Source: Verrucomicrobiaceae bacterium E54
Lineage (GTDB): Bacteria; Verrucomicrobiota; Verrucomicrobiia; Verrucomicrobiales; Akkermansiaceae
Length of the DNA: 64,000 nt
Assembly: GCA_022548915.1 (NCBI GenBank)
Contig: JAKZES010000003.1
Location: 1-64,000 of the forward strand
Direction of reading: 5' to 3'
Below, piece after piece: positions 1 through 7,191 of this stretch (its first letter is position 1; each line of letters begins with the position of its first letter). Under the pieces are notes generated by a model. The model saw only the letters and a program-made list of their open reading frames with translations, did not search any database and had not been told where the DNA came from. The position numbers and the translations under genes were made by a program.

Positions 1-336
1 CTTGCGGGCGTGGACCCATTCCTCCATCGCCACGGTCAGCGAGAGGTCGAAGCGGGCGGCGAGTTGCTCGCAGTATCGGAGCAGTTCGATGTCCCGGCGG
101 GTTACCTCGTCACCGGTGGCGATGCCGTTGGTGAGTCGCACGGTGATCTGCTGGGCGACGACTTGGGCCTCGTCCGGGCAGGAGATGCTTCGCCTCCGTC
201 GCCGGCCGCCTTCCTTCCAGGCGAGGGTGTGTTCCGAGTATCCATCGGCCCGGGTCATCGTGTAGATCTTCACGGCGGCGGGGCCGGTTCCGATCTGGAT
301 CACGCTGCTGCGTTTCTTCCGTTTGCGCGGGTTCAT
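1..336 (-). CDS. integrase-like protein, N-terminal part (runs off window)
   Basis: This gene is absent from the ORF track because it leaves the window. On the minus strand an ATG at 336 opens a frame of at least 112 codons with no stop. The product is strongly basic at its start (MNPRKRKK), followed by a short beta-rich stretch (VKIYTMTRADGY) and a helical segment. A GAAGGG ribosome-binding site lies just upstream. The layout resembles the N-terminal DNA-binding part of tyrosine-recombinase-like proteins common in Verrucomicrobia, but the catalytic domain would lie outside the window. The integrase label is therefore inference; that this is a real coding region is much surer. Plus-strand ORFs over it are shadows. 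Confidence 0.55.
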   Translation of the reverse strand, partial: MNPRKRKKRSSVIQIGTGPAAVKIYTMTRADGYSEHTLAWKEGGRRRRRSISCPDEAQVVAQQITVRLTNGIATGDEVTRRDIELLRYCEQLAARFDLSLTVAMEEWVHARK

Positions 337-429
337 CGAACCCTTCGCCGGTGTCAACTTGTCGGAATTTTTGTCCGAAGGATTCGCCCTCGGCGGCTTC
401 GGATTCCTGCGAGTTGCTTGCCTGGAGCG

Positions 430-590
430 GGTTACGGGATTGCTCCCACCCTCTCCGCCATCTACGGCTACAGCTACGAGGTCAATGGCGCGGGCAACCA
501 TCAGAGCGCCACCTCCGGCGACGCCTTTCCGCCCGCCCTCGACTGGGGCTGGAGTGGGGGCCCGAGGTTGATTTTCGATCAACCGGCCGA
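430..590 (+). pseudogene. possible gene remnant between integrase-like gene and hupE
   Basis: Between the divergent end of the integrase-like gene and the hupE stop, one plus-strand frame reads like real protein for about 45 residues (for example AIYGYSYEVNGAGNH and PPALDWGW). It has no credible start, and its upstream part is antisense to the integrase-like gene. It may be the relic of a gene disrupted here, or chance. No family is recognised. Confidence 0.25.
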
Positions 591-1832
591 TCAGCCAAGC
601 GCCCGCTCGAAGGTCCAGTAGAGGCCGATGAGGGCGATCGTCGCCGAGGCGGTTTTCGAGAAGATCTTCATGCCCCGGGCGGCGCGCTCATCGGGTTCCC
701 GTCCGTCCTTCGCCGGAAGGACGGCGCGAAGGATGGCCACCATCACGAACCACACGGCGAAGGCGGCGAGCAGGACAGTCACCTGACCGGCCTCGACGCC
801 GAGGTTGAAGCCGACCAGCGGCTCGATGATCGCCCCCTTGGGGATTTCCAGCTCCTGCATGACCGAGGCGAAGCCCATCCCGTGCAACAGTCCGAGCGCG
901 AAGACGAAGGCGACCCGCCACGGCTTGAGTTCCTTGACCCACAGGTTCTCGATGCCGACGTAGGCGATGCTGAAGGCGATCATCGATTCGACGAACCTCG
1001 GGTTGATCGAGAAGACGCCGAGCACGACCATCGCGAGGGTGATCGAGTGGGCCAGCGTGAAGGCCAGGCTTTGCGAAAGCAGCGGGCGGAACTTCGGCAC
1101 CAGAAAGAAGAGCCCGAGGATGAACAGGATATGATCAACGCCCTTGGGCAGGATGTGCTCGAAGCCAGCGACGATCCAGGCATACAGGGACACCTCCCTG
1201 CTTTGCTCGATGCGGGCATCGGTCTGCACGGTCAGCAGCTCGACGGGTTCGTCCCGCGGGGCGAGGATCATCACGCGACGGAAGGGCTTTTTCCCCTCGC
1301 GGGGAATGATGACGTCGACCGTTAGAGGTTCCTCGCCGTCGTCGTTCCAGACCAGCGCGATCGAGCCCGAGGTGCCTGCGGGAAAGTCTCCGCTCAGGTC
1401 GGCGCGGATCACCGCGTTGTTCAGGGAGTTGGGTCCAAGTTGGGGGCGGCCCTTTCCGAACTCCGGCAACGACAGCTCGAACTCGAGAGGCTTGCCGTCC
1501 AGCGTGAGGACGAAGGCATCGTGGATGAAGACTTCCAGATGGTTTTGCATCGTCTCGAAGTCCTCTTGGCTGAGGGAGTCGAGCCACGCTTGGCCCGCGC
1601 GGTCGGGATCGCCGGGAGACCCCGGCGGCACCCGGGGGCCGTCTTCCGGATAGGTCGCCCAAGCCTCGATCCAAAGGCTGGAATTCCAGGTGCCGTCGGC
1701 CGCCTGGAACTCGGCCTTCACCTGGTCCAGGGGGTGGGCCGTGGCCTGGGAGAAGACCAGCAAGGGCGAGATCAGCCCGGCGAGGAATCCGCCCAGCGGA
1801 TGAACTCTCGAAATTCGTGATCGTCCGGTCAT
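591..1832 (-). CDS. HupE/UreJ family membrane protein
   Basis: A 413-residue membrane protein. Residues about 1-33 form a signal/anchor segment. Residues about 34-210 are a predicted extracytoplasmic domain beginning AHPLDQV. Residues about 215-410 are a multi-span region with the His-rich pattern of the HupE/UreJ_2 family (GVDHILFILGLFF, LAHSITLAM, LLHGMGFA). Family members are thought to act as nickel or cobalt permeases beside hydrogenase or urease genes; no such enzyme is seen here, so the substrate is unknown. The long N-terminal domain is typical of the large secreted-plus-membrane subtype. Start is the ATG at 1832. The gene stands alone upstream of a sulfatase on the same strand. Confidence 0.8.
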   Translation of the reverse strand: MTGRSRISRVHPLGGFLAGLISPLLVFSQATAHPLDQVKAEFQAADGTWNSSLWIEAWATYPEDGPRVPPGSPGDPDRAGQAWLDSLSQEDFETMQNHLEVFIHDAFVLTLDGKPLEFELSLPEFGKGRPQLGPNSLNNAVIRADLSGDFPAGTSGSIALVWNDDGEEPLTVDVIIPREGKKPFRRVMILAPRDEPVELLTVQTDARIEQSREVSLYAWIVAGFEHILPKGVDHILFILGLFFLVPKFRPLLSQSLAFTLAHSITLAMVVLGVFSINPRFVESMIAFSIAYVGIENLWVKELKPWRVAFVFALGLLHGMGFASVMQELEIPKGAIIEPLVGFNLGVEAGQVTVLLAAFAVWFVMVAILRAVLPAKDGREPDERAARGMKIFSKTASATIALIGLYWTFERALG

Positions 1833-1968
1833 GTCGGGAGGAGACGCCGTCGTCCGCGGGATCCTTTCGCTTTGAGGGGTGGGTGGGTCGCGTGCCGGCT
1901 AGGGCCTCTGCGTCGTGGGGAGGGAGCCGCCGGTTCTCAGCCGGACGTCTCGTGCAAAGGTCCGCGTC

Positions 1969-3444
1969 TTACCACTTGTCGAAGCCCGGCTTGGCGTCCG
2001 GGTTCACCGAGGGAGGCAGGGCGTCGGTGTCCTTGCGGAAGGCTTCAAGTTTCGCCTGGAGCTCGGCGAGTTTCTCCGGGTGTTTGTCGGCGAGGTTCGT
2101 GCGTTCGCCCGGATCGTCGGCGAGGTGGTAGAGTTCCGGCGACTTCTTCCAGTAGAAATCGATCAGCTTCCAGTCGCCGTCGCGGATCGCGGAGGAGGGG
2201 ATGCCGCCCTGGTTGCCCCAGTGGGGGTAGTGCCAGAACAGGGGCGCGCGGTCGTGCCCGGCCTCCGGGTTCTTGAGCAACTTGGCGAAGCTGGTGCCGT
2301 CGACATGCTGTTCGGGCAGCGGGTCGAGCCCGCAGGCCTCGAGGATGGTCGGGTAGAAGTCGGTCGAGATCACCGGTGCGTCGCAGGTGGCACCCGCCTT
2401 GCCTTTCCCCGGCCAGCGGACGATCAGTGGCTCGCGGATGCCGCCCTCGTAGGTCCAGCCCTTGCCGGCGCGGAGGGGGAGATTGCTGGTGGGCGAGCCC
2501 TCGGAGGTCGAGAGGCCGCCGTTGTCGGAGAAGAAGAAGACCAGCGTGTCGTCGGCGACACCGTTTTTCTCCAGTGAGTCTAGTGCTTTGCCGACGGCGG
2601 CGTCCATCGCCTCGACCATGCCGGCGTAAATGGCGTGCTGCTGGACGGTGCGGTTCTTGCGCGGGTGTTCCGGTTCGAATTCCGCTTCGAGGCCGAGCTT
2701 CTTACGTTTGGCGTCGTACTTCGCGACCAGATCCTCCGGGGCCATCAGCGGCGTGTGCACCGAGTAGAAGGGGAGGTAGACGAAGAACTTCCCGTCCTTG
2801 TGGGTGGTGATGAACTTGTCGACTTCCTGTGCCAGTCGGTCGGGCAGGTGTTCGCCCTTCGGTCCGTTGGGCAGGTGCGGGTTGTCGTAGGGCGAGAAAT
2901 ACTTGTCGCCGGAGTAGGGCCCGCCGCCGCGGCCGCCGGCGATGTTGATGTCGAAGCCGTGGTCGGTGGGGAAGGACCCCTCGGGGCCGAGGTGCCATTT
3001 GCCGGCGTGCATCGTTGCGTAGCCGGCGGCCTTGAGCGCCTCGGCCAGGGTGGTGTGCGAGGCGTCGAGCTTCTCGATGTAGGGTGCGGGAAGCACCGGG
3101 CGCTTCTTGAAGTGCTTGAAGTTGCCGTCCTTCGCCGGATCGTAGTTCGCGGGCATCTCGAGGAAGCCGTTGGGGCCGCCGAAGTAGTCGGTGTTGCGCG
3201 TGCGGGCGGGATATTGGCCGGTAAGGACCGACGAGCGGGTGGGGGAACAGACCGGGCACGCCGCGTAGCCGTTGGTGAAGCGGACCGACTCCTTCGCCAG
3301 CGCATTCAGGCGCGGGGTGTCGTAGAAGGTTTCGGGGTTGTTGAAGCCAACGTCCATGTAGCCGAGGTCGTCGGCCATGATGAAGACGACGTTGGTCGCC
3401 GAGGCGGGAAGGACGAGCGCGGCGAGTGCGGCGAGAGCTTTCAT
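1969..3444 (-). CDS. secreted sulfatase (type I, formylglycine-dependent)
   Basis: A 491-residue alkaline-phosphatase-superfamily sulfatase. The track ORF begins at 3585, but the start at 3444 gives a clean signal peptide (MKALAALAALVLPASA) and is preferred. Metal-binding Asp residues lie in MADDLGY (about 25-26). The sulfatase signature CSPTRSSVLTG places the formylglycine-precursor Cys at about residue 66. FSDNGG and GKWHLG motifs are also present. It should hydrolyse a sulfate ester on a carbohydrate in the periplasm or outside the cell. It needs a formylglycine-generating enzyme or anSME, neither seen in this window. The exact substrate cannot be read from sequence. The upstream region holds a REP-like inverted repeat and an IS remnant. 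Confidence 0.93.
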   Translation of the reverse strand: MKALAALAALVLPASATNVVFIMADDLGYMDVGFNNPETFYDTPRLNALAKESVRFTNGYAACPVCSPTRSSVLTGQYPARTRNTDYFGGPNGFLEMPANYDPAKDGNFKHFKKRPVLPAPYIEKLDASHTTLAEALKAAGYATMHAGKWHLGPEGSFPTDHGFDINIAGGRGGGPYSGDKYFSPYDNPHLPNGPKGEHLPDRLAQEVDKFITTHKDGKFFVYLPFYSVHTPLMAPEDLVAKYDAKRKKLGLEAEFEPEHPRKNRTVQQHAIYAGMVEAMDAAVGKALDSLEKNGVADDTLVFFFSDNGGLSTSEGSPTSNLPLRAGKGWTYEGGIREPLIVRWPGKGKAGATCDAPVISTDFYPTILEACGLDPLPEQHVDGTSFAKLLKNPEAGHDRAPLFWHYPHWGNQGGIPSSAIRDGDWKLIDFYWKKSPELYHLADDPGERTNLADKHPEKLAELQAKLEAFRKDTDALPPSVNPDAKPGFDKW

Positions 3445-3485
3445 GCCCCCACAACGCACCATTTGGCTGCTGACTTGCAAGCGAA

Positions 3486-3559
3486 TGTGGCCGGGGCTTC
3501 CAGCCCCGTTGCCATGATGGATGAAAGGATGGGCGACGGGCCTGGAAGGCCCGGCCACA
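3486..3559. repeat. REP-like inverted repeat upstream of sulfatase
   Basis: Two 22-base arms face each other: TGTGGCCGGGGCTTCCAGCC on the left and an almost exact reverse complement ending GGCCCGGCCACA on the right, with about 30 bases between. It lies between the sulfatase start and the transposase remnant. It resembles bacterial REP/BIME elements rather than a terminator, as no T-run follows. Confidence 0.7.
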
Positions 3560-3585
3560 TGATCGGGTCGGCCCGCTTGTACCAA

Positions 3586-3610
3586 TTAAAAGTCAGATCT
3601 GGACTTTTAA
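3586..3610. repeat. 25-bp palindrome at the edge of the IS remnant
   Basis: TTAAAAGTC and GACTTTTAA form perfect 9-base arms around AGATCTG. The palindrome abuts the point where the transposase reading frame loses similarity to its family (about 3611-3613). It may be an element end or a recombination scar; which one cannot be told from sequence alone. Confidence 0.6.
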
Positions 3611-3613
3611 GTT

Positions 3614-4186
3614 TTGCCCGAAGCGGGCTTCATCCATTACTCAGATCTTCGCCCGGGTCCCCTTCGCCAGGCCCAGTCCGTCAAGCTTCTCCCCGAGATC
3701 GCGGCGGAACGCCTCGGCTGCCGCGGGATCCTTCCTGGAGTGGCTGGGACGCGGCACCCTCAGCACTCCTCCGAGCTTTTTTGCCCAGTACCAAACCCTC
3801 TGGTAGGAAGTGTCGATCCCGTGGTGGCTCTTGAGCCATCGACGGGCGTCCTGAAGGGTCGTGAACTCGTGATTGGCCAGCTTCGCTTCGAACTCCTTCA
3901 TCACCTCCCCGCTGACTCCCTTGCGCCAGCCCACCGGACGTCCGCCAGGGTCGCGTTGCCAGATCGCATCAAGTCCACCTTCGCGCACCGCCTTGAGCAG
4001 TTCGAACACCTTCGAGCGCGACAACCCGCAAAGCTCGGCGATTTGCTGGCTGGTGTGCTCTCCACGCGATGCCAACTTGATGACAAGAAGCCTATCCTTT
4101 CGCCAACCGGGCTTCTCTCCTCGATGTTTCTCGTCAATGACCGCTGCTACTTCAGGGCAGCCGAGCTTCAGTGTTCGTCCAGCCAT
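3614..4186 (-). pseudogene. truncated IS630-type transposase with in-frame stop
   Basis: The 181-codon open part (MAGRTLKL at 4186 to TRAKI) is the N-terminal helix-turn-helix/winged-helix part of an IS630-type transposase (ELCGLSRSKVFELLKAV, GGRPVGWRKGV, PSHSRKDPAAAEAF). A TGA at 3641-3643 ends the frame. Reading through it gives VMDEARFGQ, the first Asp motif of the DDE domain, in the same frame. From family knowledge this position is usually Trp, so a TGG-to-TGA change is likely. Similarity stops after FGQ at about 3614, so most of the catalytic domain is gone. The element cannot encode a working transposase. The track ORF starts a few codons earlier, at 4201. Confidence 0.85.
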
Positions 4187-4265
4187 GACGAACCCTAGCA
4201 AATCCCCGAGAAATCCAGAAGTTATTTTGTCACGGTATCAATCATGGCAACAGCCATGGTGCATG

Positions 4266-4336
4266 GCACCCCTGCCGGGGTGCGGGCTCCTTGGATTTGC
4301 AACCGGGGGTGGCGCTCGTTCCTCGCTTACCCCCGG
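4266..4336. repeat. two GC-rich hairpins of an intergenic repeat
   Basis: Part of a 344-base stretch (4202-4545) without a gene. GCACCCC-TGCC-GGGGTGC (4266-4283) is a perfect 7-bp hairpin. CCGGGGGT (4303-4310) pairs with ACCCCCGG (4329-4336) around a loop. The arrangement resembles dispersed intergenic repeats common in Planctomycetes/Verrucomicrobia genomes. No T-run follows either hairpin. Confidence 0.65.
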
Positions 4337-4343
4337 CTACCAC

Positions 4344-4560
4344 CATTTGACGCCTCCGGCGTCAGCGCCTTGGCAACGGGCATGTGCCGGATCCGCGTCG
4401 AGGCCTTGGCAACGGGCATGTGCCGGCTCCGGCGTCGGCGCCTTGGCAACGGGCATGTGCCGAGTCCGGCGTCAGCGCTTTGGCAACGGGCATTTGACGC
4501 CTCTGGTGGGCGAGTTCTGGCAGCGGGCAATTGAGCCCTCCGGCGTCAGCGCTTTCTCCG
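4344..4560. repeat. tandem repeat, about 37 bp x 5-6 copies
   Basis: The motif TGGCAACGGG recurs at 4371, 4407, 4444 and 4481, and as TGGCAGCGGG at 4518. Spacings are 36, 37, 37 and 37 bases. Each unit also carries a variant of CTCCGGCGTCAGCGC. Units diverge slightly, and the last, degraded copy runs into the 3' end of the RNase R gene. Short ORFs in the track over this block exist only because the unit length is near a multiple of 3; they are not credible genes. There are no unique spacers, so this is not a CRISPR array. Confidence 0.85.
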
Positions 4561-6921
4561 TCGCTGGTGGGTGAGCTTCTTCGGTCGCTTCCTGGCGGAC
4601 TTTTTCCCTGTGCGATTTCCGCCGGCGGGGCGCTTGTCACCGGAGTTGCGGTTTCCGGAGCGAGATGACGGCTTCCCGCCTCTGCCGCGGTTCCGGCTTC
4701 CGCCGCCGTCCGGCTCCACTTCACCCGCGAGGGCGAAGTCGACGAAGCGGCGTTCGTGGTCGATGTTTGAGACCACCATCTTGAGTCGCTGGCCAAGCTC
4801 GATCTTGCGGTTGCCGGGGCCGACGTAGCGTCCGGTGCTCGATTCAAAACGCCAGCGGCCGCCGGGAAGGTCCTCGCGCTTGATCACCCCGCGGGTGGAG
4901 ATGTCGGTCGCCTCGACCATCAGTCCCATCGAGCGGATCTCGGTGACGAGCCCGTTGAAGACGACCGGCTCCTCGGCGCTGGCGCACTGGTCGAGGTAGT
5001 CGAGGAGCTTGATCATCTTCGATTGACCCTCGGCGTCGGCGGAGGCGCGCTCGGTGTCGGAGATGTGGCGCGCGATCTCGGTGAGCTCGACCTGTTTCGG
5101 CGTGGCGTCCGTCTTCTTCGGCGGGTTGGTGAGGAAGGGCTGGAGCGCGCGGTGGACGATGAGGTCGGCGTAGCGGCGGATAGGCGAGGTGAAGTGGCAG
5201 TAGTCACCCTTCGACAGGCCGTAGTGACCGAGGGGATCCGGCGAGTAGGCGGCGCGCTTGAGCGACTTGAGAAGGCCGATCTTGATCGCGTGCTCGTCGG
5301 GGCGGCCGCGGGCGGCGTCGAGCAGTTGTTGGACGTGCTTCTTGTTGGTCAGGTCGCCGAACTGGTAACCGAAGGCCTTGGCCGTCTCTCCATACTCCTG
5401 CAGCTTGGAGAAGTCGGGGTCGTCGTGGACCCGGTAGATCGCGGGCTTGTTGCGGATCTTGAGGATGCGGGCCACCGACTCGTTGGCGGCGAGCATGCAT
5501 TCCTCGATCAGCTGGTGGCTTTCGGTGTGGATGACGTTTTCGATCCGTGCCGCGCGGCCGTCGTCGCCGAGGATCACGCGGATTTCGGGCATCTCGAGGT
5601 CGAGCGCGCCGCGGGCGAAGCGCCGCTTGCGCAAGGCGGCGGCCATCTTCCATGCCTCCTTCACCATGTCGGCGACGCCCTTGTGGGATCCTTCCGGAGC
5701 CCGGCCGCCGTCGAGGATGGCCTGGGCCTGTTCGTAGGAGAGCTTGGCCTGGGAATGGATCACCGCGTTGCAGAAGCGCGACTTGTAGACATTGCCGGAG
5801 TGATCAACCTCGAGGACGGCGCACTTGGTCAGGCGGTCGACATCCGGCTTGAGCGAGCACAGGCCGTTCGACAGCTCGACGGGCAGCATCGGGATGACGC
5901 GATCGACGAGATACGTCGAGTTGCCGCGTTCGATGGCCTCCTTGTCGAGTGAAGTACGAGGCTTCACGTAGTGAGAGACGTCGGCGATGTGGACGGCAAG
6001 CTTCCAGCCCTTCCCGGTGCGCTCGACCCAGATCGCGTCGTCGTGGTCCTTGGCGTCGGCGGGGTCGATCGTGATCACCAGGCGGTCGCGCCAGTCCTCG
6101 CGGAGCTTCACCTCGGCGGGGTCCACCTCGTCGGGGATGGCCCTTGCCTCCTCGAGAACCTCGTCGGGGAAGGACGTCTTGATGCCGTTCCGGTGGATGA
6201 TCGAGAGGATGTCGACGCCGGCGTCGCCGGGCCAGCCGAGGACTTCGATGATGCGCCCGTGGGGTGTCGTGTGCTGCCAGTTCTCGATGGCGACGACGAC
6301 CATCTGCCCCGGCCGGGCGGTGGTGTCGCCGATCAGTTCCACGTTGCCGTCGATCGCGGGATCGTCCGCGCGGACCCAGGCGTTGCGGCCCTTCCGCTGG
6401 TAGGTCCCGACGATCTTGCCGGAGCGGCGGTCGATGATCTTTTCGACCACCGCGCGCGGCTCCTCGTTGTCGGTCTCCGGACGGCCGTCGCCCTTGCGGT
6501 TGCGGCGGAACTGCTTGGGACTGACCGGGCGCTGCTTCAGGGAGACCTGCACCCGGTCGCCGTCCATCGCCTTGCCGGTGTCGCGCTGCGAGACGTAGAG
6601 GCGGGTGCCGGGCTCGAGGTCGTAGCCGTGGTCGATCTCCTCGAGGTCGATGGGGTTCGGGTAGAACCAGGCGTGGCCTTTCGGGGTGAACTTGATGGTG
6701 CCGCGCAGTTGGTCGTCGGGCTGCCGGGCGGCGGCGTAGCGGCCTTTCTTGCCGGCTTCGATTTCGCCGTCGGCTTCGAGCTTGTCGAGTTCCTTGCGGA
6801 GTTGTGCCCGCTGGTCGGAGGGAATCTCGAGCGTGCGGGCGAACTCGGACTTGTTGAGGGGGCGGTAGTCGCGTTGGCGCATCGTTTCGAGGATGCGCTC
6901 GCGCAGGTTCTTGCGGGGCAT
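4546..6921 (-). CDS. rnr: ribonuclease R
   Basis: A 791-residue 3'-5' exoribonuclease of the RNase II/R family. The start at 6921 (MPRKNLRERIL) is preferred over the track start at 7155, because the extra 78 residues look like translated intergenic DNA. Order: N-terminal winged-helix domain (about 1-65), OB/cold-shock domains, RNB catalytic domain from about 275 with metal-binding Asp residues in DPADAKDHDDAIW (about 286-295), then an S1 domain (about 650-740) and a Lys/Arg-rich tail. The basic tail is typical of RNase R and helps it unwind structured RNA. The last codons overlap the decayed end of the tandem repeat, so the C-terminus may have been altered by repeat expansion. Confidence 0.93.
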   Translation of the reverse strand: MPRKNLRERILETMRQRDYRPLNKSEFARTLEIPSDQRAQLRKELDKLEADGEIEAGKKGRYAAARQPDDQLRGTIKFTPKGHAWFYPNPIDLEEIDHGYDLEPGTRLYVSQRDTGKAMDGDRVQVSLKQRPVSPKQFRRNRKGDGRPETDNEEPRAVVEKIIDRRSGKIVGTYQRKGRNAWVRADDPAIDGNVELIGDTTARPGQMVVVAIENWQHTTPHGRIIEVLGWPGDAGVDILSIIHRNGIKTSFPDEVLEEARAIPDEVDPAEVKLREDWRDRLVITIDPADAKDHDDAIWVERTGKGWKLAVHIADVSHYVKPRTSLDKEAIERGNSTYLVDRVIPMLPVELSNGLCSLKPDVDRLTKCAVLEVDHSGNVYKSRFCNAVIHSQAKLSYEQAQAILDGGRAPEGSHKGVADMVKEAWKMAAALRKRRFARGALDLEMPEIRVILGDDGRAARIENVIHTESHQLIEECMLAANESVARILKIRNKPAIYRVHDDPDFSKLQEYGETAKAFGYQFGDLTNKKHVQQLLDAARGRPDEHAIKIGLLKSLKRAAYSPDPLGHYGLSKGDYCHFTSPIRRYADLIVHRALQPFLTNPPKKTDATPKQVELTEIARHISDTERASADAEGQSKMIKLLDYLDQCASAEEPVVFNGLVTEIRSMGLMVEATDISTRGVIKREDLPGGRWRFESSTGRYVGPGNRKIELGQRLKMVVSNIDHERRFVDFALAGEVEPDGGGSRNRGRGGKPSSRSGNRNSGDKRPAGGNRTGKKSARKRPKKLTHQRRRKR

Positions 6922-7083
6922 GATGGTGAGAAAAGGGATGAGCTGGTGCCGGTGGCTGCCAGAGGCCGGAGAACGCCGGCTGCGGAGGGCGCGGGGATCG
7001 CGCGCGGTCGGCGTTCCAAGTGGCCGACGACGCGAAAGATGACCGGCTTTGCGCGGAAAGCAAGGCCGGAGATTTTCGGGAGC

Positions 7084-7175
7084 GCGCGATGCTGTCGCGC
7101 CTTGGACCGCTGGATTGGGAGCTGCCAGGAGTCTGGAGTGAGTGTTTGAACCCACGGTGCGCGACAGCGTCGCGC
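7084..7175. repeat. pair of GCGCGA-N5-TCGCGC palindromes
   Basis: In the 270-base gap between rnr and the next gene, GCGCGA-TGCTG-TCGCGC (7084-7100) and GCGCGA-CAGCG-TCGCGC (7159-7175) are near-identical palindromes whose central five bases are almost complementary to each other, so the pair forms an inverted repeat. A weaker relative is at 18403-18419. Nothing else was recognised in this gap. Confidence 0.6.
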
Positions 7176-7191
7176 GTTCCTGCTAGAGGGA

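Noticed and set aside
4344-4560. Possible CRISPR array
   Set aside because: Units are contiguous and all alike; there are no unique spacers and no cas genes nearby.
4244-4847. Several short ORFs on both strands over the tandem repeat
   Set aside because: They arise because the repeat unit is near a multiple of three; residues repeat mechanically and no start or ribosome site supports them.
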